Positions 6,124 to 12,444 of a stretch of 12,670 bases of DNA are shown in pieces (within the stretch, counting starts at the first letter, position 1; the number at the start of each line of letters is the position of its first letter). The stretch covers positions 1 to 12,670 of the forward strand of contig JAJYXS010000176.1 in NCBI GenBank assembly GCA_021801615.1. Direction: 5' to 3'. The DNA comes from Actinomycetes bacterium. Its GTDB lineage: Bacteria; Actinomycetota; Acidimicrobiia; Acidimicrobiales; RAAP-2. The notes beneath the pieces were generated by a model that worked only from the letters and a program-made list of their open reading frames with translations, ran no database searches and was not told the origin of the DNA. Made by a program: the position numbers and the translations under genes.

Positions 6124-6918
6124 GTGACCGCCGTGCCCGAGAGCGCCTGCAGCCCGGAGCTCGTCTGGCTCGCCGAGGAGGTGCTCACGGGCGGCGTGAG
6201 GGAGCGCCGCTTCGACGTGGACCGCGGTGGTCGCCGCGTGCCGGGGCTCCTCTGGACGCCGCCGGCCGGCGGAAGCCCACTGCCGCTCGTGCTGCTCGGC
6301 CACGGCGGGTCGGGGTCCAAGCGGCAGGGCTATGTGGTGGGCATGGCGAGACGTCTCGCGCTCCGCCACGGCATCGCCTCGGCGGCGATCGACGGTCCGG
6401 TCCACGGCGACCGCCGCGCCGGACGCGCCGCGTCGTCCCCCCTCGTCATGGCCGAGTTCGCCCAGCTGTGGGCGAACGATGGCGACGCGATGACCGACGA
6501 GATGGTGGCCGACTGGTCCGTGACGCTCGACGCGCTCCAGCAGCTCCCGGACGTCGGGGCCGGCCCGGTCGGGTGGTGGGGCGTCTCCATGGGGACGATC
6601 ACGGGGCTTCCCGTCGTCGCCGCGGACGAGCGCATCGCAGCGGCGGTCCTCGGGCTCATGGGCCTGACCGGCCCGACGAAGGACCGTATCGCACGTGACG
6701 CGCCCGCAGTACGGTGCCCGGTGCTGTTCCTCGTCCAGTGGGACGACCCGATGTTCCCGCACGACGTCGCGATCGCGCTATGGGAGGCGTTCGGCTCGCG
6801 TGACAAGCGCCTCGTCGCCCATCCAGGCGGCCATGGGGACCTCCCGCCCGACGCGTTCGAGATCAGTGCGAGCTTCCTCGCGCGTCACCTCACCGGCGAG
6901 GGGGAACGACCAGGCTGA
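6124..6918 (+). CDS. Alpha/beta hydrolase (dienelactone hydrolase-like / serine esterase)
   Basis: Soluble 264-aa hydrolase with no signal peptide. The oxyanion-hole strand is VLLGHGGSGSK (57-66), the nucleophile elbow GVSMG with S155, the acid probably D207 or D208 in QWDDPMFP, and the base H237 in HPGGHGDLP. This is the full Ser-Asp-His triad in normal order. The N-terminal part (RRFDVDRGGRRVPGLLWTP) has the beta-hairpin style of acyl-peptidase/dienelactone-hydrolase-like proteins that act on small esters or peptides; the substrate cannot be told. The start is GTG 6124; the TTG at 6115 would add three residues but overlaps the proposed -10 box. It lies 29 bp after the ferritin-like gene and ends 21 bp from the convergent DUF72 gene. 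Confidence 0.85.
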   Translation: MTAVPESACSPELVWLAEEVLTGGVRERRFDVDRGGRRVPGLLWTPPAGGSPLPLVLLGHGGSGSKRQGYVVGMARRLALRHGIASAAIDGPVHGDRRAGRAASSPLVMAEFAQLWANDGDAMTDEMVADWSVTLDALQQLPDVGAGPVGWWGVSMGTITGLPVVAADERIAAAVLGLMGLTGPTKDRIARDAPAVRCPVLFLVQWDDPMFPHDVAIALWEAFGSRDKRLVAHPGGHGDLPPDAFEISASFLARHLTGEGERPG

Positions 6919-6939
6919 ACGGCACCCCGGGCGATCCGC

Positions 6940-7716
6940 TCATTCGCACAGCTTCACCGCCCCGCGCGCCGGGAACTTGGTCGTCTCGAGCCCCGCACGC
7001 CTGCACGCCATCGCGAACAGGCGTGCATCGTGCAGAGCGCACGCGCAGGCATCGTTGTTGAAGAAGGCGTAGACGTCGGCCCCATCGGGCCACGTTGCGG
7101 CGACCCGGTCCGCCCAGCCGGCGAGCGCCCGGCGGCCGTAGCAGGGCCGAGGCGACGCGACGCCTTCGTGGAAGCGGAGGTACCCCCAGTCCGCCGTCCG
7201 CACCAGCGGCCATCGGCGCCAGGGCGAGTCGGCCACGCACCACGCGGCGCCGTGAGCGGCGAGCACCTCCCACACCGCTTCGCAGTCCCAGCTGTCGTGG
7301 CGCACCTCGACCGCCACGCGGACCTCGGGTCCGAAGCAGGAGAGCGCCTCGTCGAGACGGTTGCGCTCGACACGCATCGTCGGCGGCAGCTGCAAGAGGA
7401 CCGGACCGAGCTTCGGCCCGAGATGGCGGGCGTGCTCCATCAAGCGAGCGACCGGCTCGCGCGGCTCACGGAGGCGCTTGCTGTGGGTGAGGTAGCTGCT
7501 CGCTTTCACCGCCATCTCGAACCCCGCTGGCGTCGTGTCGCGCCAGCGCTCGAACACCTCCTCGGAGGGAAGCCTGTAGAAGGCGTTGTCGACCTCGACC
7601 GCGTCGAACGACCTCGAGTAGAACTCGAGCCAGCGCGACGCCGGGAGGTCGTCGGGATAGAAGGAGCTGCGCCAGTGCGCGTACTGCCAACCGGACGTCC
7701 CGATCCGTATGCTCAC
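6940..7716 (-). CDS. DUF72 (YecE-like) domain protein
   Basis: TIM-barrel-like protein of 258 aa belonging to DUF72, widespread and without an established biochemical role. Family signatures: IRIGTSGWQYAHWRSSFYP at the N-terminus, a VEVDNAFYRLPS segment, PAGFEMAVKAS, LGPVLLQLPPTM in the middle, VAVEVRHDSW, YLRFHEG, and the C-terminal YAFFNNDACACALHDA (usual FNND motif). The start is GTG 7716 (VSIRIGTSGW after initiation). The only upstream signals are a weak GAGG and a -10-like TAAGAC six bases before the GTG. It is divergent from gabT across 107 bp and convergent with the hydrolase. Full length; nothing missing. Confidence 0.92.
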   Translation of the reverse strand: MSIRIGTSGWQYAHWRSSFYPDDLPASRWLEFYSRSFDAVEVDNAFYRLPSEEVFERWRDTTPAGFEMAVKASSYLTHSKRLREPREPVARLMEHARHLGPKLGPVLLQLPPTMRVERNRLDEALSCFGPEVRVAVEVRHDSWDCEAVWEVLAAHGAAWCVADSPWRRWPLVRTADWGYLRFHEGVASPRPCYGRRALAGWADRVAATWPDGADVYAFFNNDACACALHDARLFAMACRRAGLETTKFPARGAVKLCE

Positions 7717-7770
7717 GCACCCGTCTTACCTCGGGAGCCACGTCCCCCGATGCCAGTCGGGCTGCCCGCC

Positions 7771-7776
7771 TACACT
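7771..7776 (+). promoter_or_regulatory. Candidate -10 element of gabT
   Basis: TACACT (TANNNT form) in the DUF72-gabT intergenic region, about 48 bases before GTG 7824. The leader would contain AGGAGGT (7812-7818), five bases from the GTG, so this is a normal leadered message. A -35 match is not evident. Confidence 0.35.
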
Positions 7777-7823
7777 GGCCGACGCCGGCCGGGTGCCGGC
7801 CGCACGGTCCCAGGAGGTGCGCA

Positions 7824-9191
7824 GTGACCCAGCGCGACGCAGACGCCGCTCCCGACGCGACCCCCCAGATCCCCCAACGGAGGGTCCTCGTCACCGAGAT
7901 CCCCGGACCACGCTCGCGAGAGCTCTCGTCGAGGCGCCTCCGGGCGGTCGCGCAAGGGGTGAGCAGCACGGTCCAGACGTACGTCGACGCCGCCGCAGGA
8001 GCGATCGTGCGCGACGTCGACGGGAACTGCCTGATCGATCTCGGATCGGGCATCGCCGTGACGTCGATCGGCCACGCCGCGCCTGCGCTCATCGAGGCGG
8101 TGAGCGAGCAGGTGGCTCGCTTCAGCCACACCTGCTTCATGGTCGCGCCCTACGAAGGCTACGTGGCGGTCTGCGAGGAGCTCGCGGAGCTCACCCCAGG
8201 CCGGCACGAGAAGCGCTCCGCGCTGTTCAACTCCGGCGCGGAGGCGGTCGAGAACGCCGTCAAGATCGCGCGCCACGCCACCGGGCGCCAGGCGGTCGCG
8301 GTGTTCGACCACGCGTACCACGGGCGGACGAACCTGACGATGGCCCTCACGGCCAAGAACTTTCCCTACAAGGACCGCTTCGGTCCGTTCGCCCCGGAGG
8401 TGTACCGGGTGCCGATGTCCTACCCCTTGCGCGATCCGAAGGGCATGACCGGGGAACAGGCCGCGGCCCGGGCGATCGACCAGCTCTCCGTGCAGGTCGG
8501 GGCGGAGAACCTCGCGTGCGTGCTCGTCGAGCCGATCCAGGGGGAGGGTGGCTTCGTGGTGCCCGCGCCGGGCTTCCTCCCGACGCTCGCCTCGTGGTGC
8601 GCGGAGCACGGGATCATCTTCGTCGCGGACGAGATCCAGTCCGGCTTCGCCCGAACCGGTGCATGGTTCGCGTGCGACCACGAAGGCGTCGTACCCGATC
8701 TCGTGACCACGGCCAAGGGCATCGCCGGCGGGCTGCCGCTCGCGGCGGTGACCGGCCGCGCAGAGCTCATGGACGCGGTGCACGTGGGCGGGCTCGGGGG
8801 CACCTACGGAGGCAACCCGGTCTCGTGCGCCGGCGCTCTCGCGGCGATCCGCACCATGCGCGAGCTCGACCTGCCGGCGGCGGCACGCCGCATCGAGGCG
8901 CAGGTCCGTCCCCGGCTCGACTCCATGGCGAAGCGGCACTCCGGGATCGCAGAGGTGCGCGGACGCGGCGCGATGCTCGCGATCGAGCTCGCAGACCCCG
9001 ACGGCCTGCGGCCCGACGCGAGCAGCGCGCAGGCGATCGCGCGCGCGTGCCACGCGAAGGGCGTGATCGTGCTCACCTGTGGGACCTGGGGCAACGTGAT
9101 CCGGTTGCTCCCGCCGCTGGTCATCAGCGGCGACCTGCTCGACGAGGGACTCGACGTCCTCGAACAGGCGGCCGTCGACGTGCTGGGGTGA
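7824..9191 (+). CDS. gabT: 4-aminobutyrate aminotransferase (class III)
   Basis: PLP enzyme of 455 aa that converts GABA and 2-oxoglutarate to succinate semialdehyde and glutamate, in the cytoplasm. Seen: GIAVTSIGHAAP (76-87), FNSGAEAVENAVK (135-147) for the cofactor phosphate, VEPIQGEGGF (235-244), VADEIQSGFARTG (267-279) with D269 on the pyridine ring, and the Schiff-base K298 in TTAKGIAGGLPLAAVTG. The GGLGGTYGGNPVSCAGALA segment is typical of GabT rather than of ornithine or acetylornithine enzymes. GTG 7824 is preceded by AGGAGGT. The first 35 residues vary within the family. No succinate-semialdehyde dehydrogenase lies in the window. The next genes, convergent, encode an amino-acid importer, which makes an amine/amino-acid catabolic role sensible. 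A related omega-transaminase function is the main alternative. Confidence 0.88.
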   Translation: MTQRDADAAPDATPQIPQRRVLVTEIPGPRSRELSSRRLRAVAQGVSSTVQTYVDAAAGAIVRDVDGNCLIDLGSGIAVTSIGHAAPALIEAVSEQVARFSHTCFMVAPYEGYVAVCEELAELTPGRHEKRSALFNSGAEAVENAVKIARHATGRQAVAVFDHAYHGRTNLTMALTAKNFPYKDRFGPFAPEVYRVPMSYPLRDPKGMTGEQAAARAIDQLSVQVGAENLACVLVEPIQGEGGFVVPAPGFLPTLASWCAEHGIIFVADEIQSGFARTGAWFACDHEGVVPDLVTTAKGIAGGLPLAAVTGRAELMDAVHVGGLGGTYGGNPVSCAGALAAIRTMRELDLPAAARRIEAQVRPRLDSMAKRHSGIAEVRGRGAMLAIELADPDGLRPDASSAQAIARACHAKGVIVLTCGTWGNVIRLLPPLVISGDLLDEGLDVLEQAAVDVLG

Positions 9192-9206
9192 CGCCGAGCC
9201 GTCAGC

Positions 9207-9226
9207 ACCGGGCCCGCGGCGCCGGT
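9207..9226. terminator. Possible shared hairpin between convergent gabT and ABC operon
   Basis: ACCGG at 9207-9211 pairs with CCGGT at 9222-9226 across an internal GC-rich stretch with two mismatches. It sits in the 36-bp gap between the gabT stop and the stop of the ATPase gene, where a bidirectional terminator would be expected. There is no T-tract on either side, so this is only a weak candidate. Confidence 0.25.
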
Positions 9227-9227
9227 C

Positions 9228-10016
9228 TCACATCCTGCCGGCTTCGAGGACCCGGCCGAGGAACCGCCTGGTCCGTACGTCCCTCGGCGTGTCGAAGAGC
9301 TGCACCGGAGGCCCTTCTTCGACGATGACGCCGTCTTCGAGGAACACCACACGCGTCGCGATCTCGCGGGCGAACCCCATCTCGTGGGTCGCGAGCACCA
9401 TGGTCATCCCTGCGAGGGCCAGCTCCCTGATGACGTCGAGGACTTCTCCGACGAGCTCGGGGTCGAGCGCGCTGGTCACCTCATCGAGGAGCATGAGCCT
9501 CGGATGGATCGCCAGGGCCCTGATGATCGCGACGCGCTGCTGCTGGCCTCCTGAGAGGCGGTCGGGGTAGTCGCGGGCCTTGTCGGCGAGACCGAACCGC
9601 CGAAGAAGGGACATGGCCTCCTCCTCGGCCTCGGCCACCGGTACGCCGAGCGCCTTCACCGGCGCGAGCGTGATGTTGCGCAGCACCCGCAGATGCGGGA
9701 AGAGGTTGAACGACTGGAAGACCATGCCGATCTGCCGGCGCACGAGGATCTCGTCCACGTCGGGGTGGGTGATGTCGTGGCCGAAGAACACGATCCTTCC
9801 CGCGTCGATGGTCTCGAGAAGGTCGACGCAGCGCAACAAGGTCGACTTCCCCGAGCCCGAGGCGCCGATGAGGCAGATCACCTGGTGGGTGTCGACGGCG
9901 AGGTCGATGCCCTTCAGGACGTGGTTCTGGCCGAAGGACTTGTGCACACCTTCGATCCGGAGCGCGGTCCCGGCCGTCTGGGCTCTCACCACCGGGAGCA
10001 CCTCACGGAGGCTCAC
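9228..10016 (-). CDS. Polar amino-acid ABC transporter, ATP-binding subunit (GlnQ/HisP type)
   Basis: Cytoplasmic ATPase of 262 aa that powers amino-acid import with the permease encoded just upstream. All nucleotide-binding motifs are intact: Walker A GASGSGKST (51-59), Q-loop Q101 in VFQSFNLFPH, signature LSGGQQQR (154-161), Walker B LMLLDE with catalytic E179, D-loop SALDP, and H-loop H211 in ATHEMGFA. The order and the QSFNLFPHLRVLRNI sequence place it in the polar amino-acid (PAAT) subfamily. The GTG start at 10016 overlaps the permease stop (GTGA, 4 bp), so translation is probably coupled. The first 17 residues precede the family core (ALRIEGVHKSFG). The gene is last in the operon and convergent with gabT. 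Confidence 0.95.
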   Translation of the reverse strand: MSLREVLPVVRAQTAGTALRIEGVHKSFGQNHVLKGIDLAVDTHQVICLIGASGSGKSTLLRCVDLLETIDAGRIVFFGHDITHPDVDEILVRRQIGMVFQSFNLFPHLRVLRNITLAPVKALGVPVAEAEEEAMSLLRRFGLADKARDYPDRLSGGQQQRVAIIRALAIHPRLMLLDEVTSALDPELVGEVLDVIRELALAGMTMVLATHEMGFAREIATRVVFLEDGVIVEEGPPVQLFDTPRDVRTRRFLGRVLEAGRM

Positions 10017-10990
10017 GGCACCCCTGCGAGCCGGCGAGCCCGGTCACGCGCGATCAGGTGGTCGGTGAAGCGCGCAAGTGGGATGGTGAGCAGGAGGAAC
10101 AGGATCGCGGCGACGGTGTAGCCCGAGTAATTGAACACCGTGCTCGAATAGATCTCGGCAGCCCGGTTCGCCTCGATCACCGCTCCGAGCACCGCGACCA
10201 GTGCGGTGTCCTTCTGCAGGCTCACGAATGTGTTGAGCAGCGGAGGGATGATCGTCCGCACCGCTTGGGGCAGGACGACGTAGCGCATCGCCGTACGCGG
10301 GCGGAGCCCGAGCGACCGGGCCGACGCGACCTGGCTGTGCGGGACGGAATTGAACCCGGCGCGGTAGACCTCGGAGACATAGGCGCTGTAGCTGAGCACG
10401 AGGGCGAGCACGCCGTAGACGAACGCCGATTGGCTCGACACGAAGGGAAGGTAGAGCGCGGGCAGGCCGAACCCGATCGCCAGGATGACGAGGATCAGCG
10501 GAACCCCCCTGAAGAAGTCCACGTACGCGACGGCGATCATGCGCAGCGGGAACAGCAGGGGCGACCTGGATAGACGGATGAGCGCGATCACGAGCGCCAG
10601 TCCCAGGATGAGCACCTCTCCGATCATGAACATCTCGATGTTGATCACGAGCCCCTTGCCGACGGAGTAAAAGCCTGCGTGCGGGTCCCCGAGGAACGCC
10701 TGCCACATGTCGTGGACGTCGAAGTAGACCGAACGGACCTGGCGGCTCCCCGGTGCGAGGACGAACGCGGCGACGATCCCCCCGATGACGACCAGGGTGC
10801 TCAGCGTCGAGGTGATGATCGCACCCCGCGCGGTTCGCAGCATGCGCCTCTTGCGCCGCCTGAACGGGTCGGCACCGAGCGCGTCCGCCGGGCTGGCCTC
10901 GTCTCGAGGAGCGGTGCCGCCCGACGCCGCACGCGGCCCATGCGAACCGACGACCAGCCCTCCGGCGCCGACGGGCGGTGTCGCCCTCAC
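10013..10990 (-). CDS. Polar amino-acid ABC transporter, permease subunit (HisM/GlnP type)
   Basis: Inner-membrane subunit of 325 aa. After a charged cytoplasmic head ending in FRRRKRR (43-49) come hydrophobic segments near 57-79, 117-138, 150-173, 186-206 and 291-309, with further hydrophobic stretches between. YVDFFRGVPLI (156-166) matches the conserved FFRGTPL element of the family, and the EAA loop that docks on the ATPase is ASARSLGLRPRTAMRYVVLPQA (222-243). One permease gene is present, so it probably works as a homodimer. Start: GTG 10990, 38 bp after the binding-protein stop, gives the long head; ATG 10843 would give 276 aa starting right before the first membrane segment. Neither has a clear Shine-Dalgarno. 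Family secure, start uncertain. Confidence 0.9.
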   Translation of the reverse strand: MRATPPVGAGGLVVGSHGPRAASGGTAPRDEASPADALGADPFRRRKRRMLRTARGAIITSTLSTLVVIGGIVAAFVLAPGSRQVRSVYFDVHDMWQAFLGDPHAGFYSVGKGLVINIEMFMIGEVLILGLALVIALIRLSRSPLLFPLRMIAVAYVDFFRGVPLILVILAIGFGLPALYLPFVSSQSAFVYGVLALVLSYSAYVSEVYRAGFNSVPHSQVASARSLGLRPRTAMRYVVLPQAVRTIIPPLLNTFVSLQKDTALVAVLGAVIEANRAAEIYSSTVFNYSGYTVAAILFLLLTIPLARFTDHLIARDRARRLAGVP

Positions 10991-11028
10991 GCCAGTTGCA
11001 GAGCCCCTGCGACGGGCATCACGGGGCG

Positions 11029-11916
11029 CTAGGGCTTGATGACGGGGATCGACGTGTAGACGCGCAGGTACTTGCTCGCCAGGTCGCGCAGGACGCCGGC
11101 CTTCTTCAGCTCGTCGATCGCCTTGTCGACGCACTTCACGAGCTTGTCCCCCTTCTGGAACAAGAGCCCGTAGTGCTGGCCGGAGGCGGGGAATTGGCCG
11201 ACCACCACGGCGTGGGGGATCTCTGTTGTGGCGATGTACTGCGACGTCGGCGTATCTGTCACGAAGGCGGCGATGCGGTGGTCCTGGAGGGCGGACTTGA
11301 CGTCGTTCAGCGTTGTGAACGTCTCCGGCCTGTGCGTGGGCTGGATACGCGAGTTGATGTACTGGAGCGCGGTGGTCCCGATCTCTTCGCCATAGACGTA
11401 GGTCTTGAGGGCTGCAGGTGTGTGGTGCTTCACGATCGGCGATCCTTTCAGCGCGACGAGCGCCTCGTCGTCTGTGTAGTAGCCGACGCTGAAGGTCACG
11501 GCCTTGGCGCGTGTCTTCGTCACCGAGATCTCGTTGATGTCGAAGTCGAAGTGCTTCGGGCCCGGGGCGTAGGACGCATTGAATGTCTCGACCACCCACC
11601 TCACCTGGGACGGCTTGAAGCCCAGCTTCTTCGCGACGTCGTACGCGACCGCGCTCTCGTAGCCCTGTCCGTCCGACGGCCGGTTGTGCTCGAACCAGGG
11701 CGGGTATGCAGGCGCGTCCGTCGCGACCGTGAGGTGGCCCGGAGAGTAGAGGTACGGCTGGATCGCGGAGTACGAGCACGACCTGAGCGGAGCCGTATTG
11801 CCCGGACCCTGGGCAAGGGGGGAGGCGCCGCTCACCGAGGCGAACCCCCCTGCCCCGGCCGTCGTGGACCCAACGAGCACCAACGCGCTCACGAGCAGCA
11901 GGCGGCGGAACATCAT
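11029..11916 (-). CDS. Extracellular amino-acid-binding protein (SBP family 3) of the ABC importer
   Basis: Secreted receptor of 295 aa, first gene of the importer operon. A Sec-type signal peptide is clear: MMFRR, hydrophobic LLLVSALVLVGSTTAGA (6-22), then a small-residue region with several possible cleavage sites. The mature part has the family-3 bilobal features: HLTVATDAPAYPPWF (61-75), GYESAVAYDVAKKLGF (85-100), FDINEISVTKTRAKAVTFS (125-143) and a GTTALQYI hinge region (180-187). There is no lipobox Cys near the signal-peptide end, unusual for a monoderm-type binding protein. C47 and C262 are the only two cysteines I find and could form a disulfide joining the N- and C-terminal parts. 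ATG 11916 is followed by a second ATG. The ligand is not predictable; the acidic/polar amino-acid group is the family norm. Confidence 0.9.
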   Translation of the reverse strand: MMFRRLLLVSALVLVGSTTAGAGGFASVSGASPLAQGPGNTAPLRSCSYSAIQPYLYSPGHLTVATDAPAYPPWFEHNRPSDGQGYESAVAYDVAKKLGFKPSQVRWVVETFNASYAPGPKHFDFDINEISVTKTRAKAVTFSVGYYTDDEALVALKGSPIVKHHTPAALKTYVYGEEIGTTALQYINSRIQPTHRPETFTTLNDVKSALQDHRIAAFVTDTPTSQYIATTEIPHAVVVGQFPASGQHYGLLFQKGDKLVKCVDKAIDELKKAGVLRDLASKYLRVYTSIPVIKP

Positions 11917-11923
11917 CTCGTGA

Positions 11924-11929
11924 ACGCTA
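11924..11929 (-). promoter_or_regulatory. Candidate -10 element of the amino-acid importer operon (leaderless arrangement)
   Basis: On the minus strand GGTAGCGT, then seven bases (TCACGAG), then ATG 11916. A start of transcription at the ATG is predicted and no Shine-Dalgarno is present. Without a -35 match, the GG before TA may act as an extended -10. This would drive binding protein, permease and ATPase together. Confidence 0.5.
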
Positions 11930-11989
11930 CCCCAACGCGCCGGCGCGCCCGGGCCGGCGCGGTGGGGGCGGGCGAGGTGCGCGGACGTG

Positions 11990-12044
11990 GACGAGGGGCG
12001 AGGGCGGGGACGAGTGGCGAGGGCGGGGACGAGGGGCGGGCGGG
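11990..12044. repeat. G-rich 19-bp tandem repeat, nearly three copies
   Basis: Units GACGAGGGGCGAGGGCGGG (11990-12008), the same with one change (GAGTGGC, 12009-12027), and a 17-base shortened copy (12028-12044). It lies between the divergent importer operon and the S4 gene, in the longest intergenic stretch of the window. On the plus strand it is purine- and G-rich, with several runs of three or four G. No protein-coding role is apparent. Confidence 0.85.
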
Positions 12045-12069
12045 CACGGGTCGGCAGCTCGCGCAGTGG

Positions 12070-12075
12070 CAGGAT
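12070..12075 (+). promoter_or_regulatory. Candidate -10 element of the S4-domain gene (leaderless arrangement)
   Basis: CAGGAT, six bases (CGTGCC), then GTG 12082. The second A and final T of the TANNNT form are kept while the first T is C, as in the murA element. There is no Shine-Dalgarno before the GTG. Weak on its own; supported by the same spacing at other genes here. Confidence 0.35.
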
Positions 12076-12081
12076 CGTGCC

Positions 12082-12435
12082 GTGGAGTCCGCGAGGGTCG
12101 ACCAGTGGCTGTGGGCGGTCCGGGTCTTCAAGACGCGGGCCGAGGCAGCCGAGTCTTGCAGGGGCGGTCACGTCCGGGTCAACGACATCACGGCCAAGGC
12201 GGCCACCAGGCTGAAGCCCGGGGACCGCGTTGTGGCCCACATCCACGGCAGGGACCGGGTCCTCGAGGTGGTGGTCCCGATCACCAAGCGTGTCGGCGCA
12301 GCGCAGGCGGCGTCCTGCCTGGTCGACCGCAGCCCGCCCGCGCCGGCGCCCGAGGACGTGCCGTTCTTCCGCCCACGCGGGAGCGCCCGACCCACCAAGC
12401 GCGAGCGCCGCCAGCTCGACCGCCTGCGGCGGTGA
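12082..12435 (+). CDS. S4-domain RNA-binding protein, Hsp15 (HslR)-like
   Basis: Basic 117-aa protein. Residues 4-62 form an S4 RNA-binding domain: ARVDQWLWAVRVFKTRAEA, then CRGGHVRVNDITAKAATRLKPGD, as in Hsp15 and the ribosome-quality-control protein RqcP. The C-terminal RPTKRERRQLDRLRR matches the RPDKKERRDL tail of E. coli Hsp15, which binds free 50S subunits carrying stalled nascent chain-tRNA. That resemblance is why I prefer Hsp15-like to other small S4 proteins. The frame is open far upstream, but that part is antisense to the importer and the G-rich repeat; GTG 12082 lies right at the S4 domain. A Pro-rich linker (84-95) separates domain and tail. The gene converges on the dehydrogenase with a 9-bp gap. 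Confidence 0.88.
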   Translation: MESARVDQWLWAVRVFKTRAEAAESCRGGHVRVNDITAKAATRLKPGDRVVAHIHGRDRVLEVVVPITKRVGAAQAASCLVDRSPPAPAPEDVPFFRPRGSARPTKRERRQLDRLRR

Positions 12436-12444
12436 GGCTGGGTC

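Noticed and set aside
7717..7725. TAAGAC as a leaderless -10 box for the DUF72 gene
   Set aside because: The spacing of six bases fits, but the conserved final T is missing, so I did not list it as a feature.
7030..7827. Plus-strand open frame opposite the DUF72 gene and reaching gabT
   Set aside because: The composition is that of an antisense shadow; DUF72 motifs are clear on the minus strand and the frame has no recognisable domain.
10978..12081. Plus-strand extension of the S4 frame across the importer antisense
   Set aside because: It crosses the antisense of the binding protein and the G-rich repeat; the S4 homology begins right at GTG 12082.
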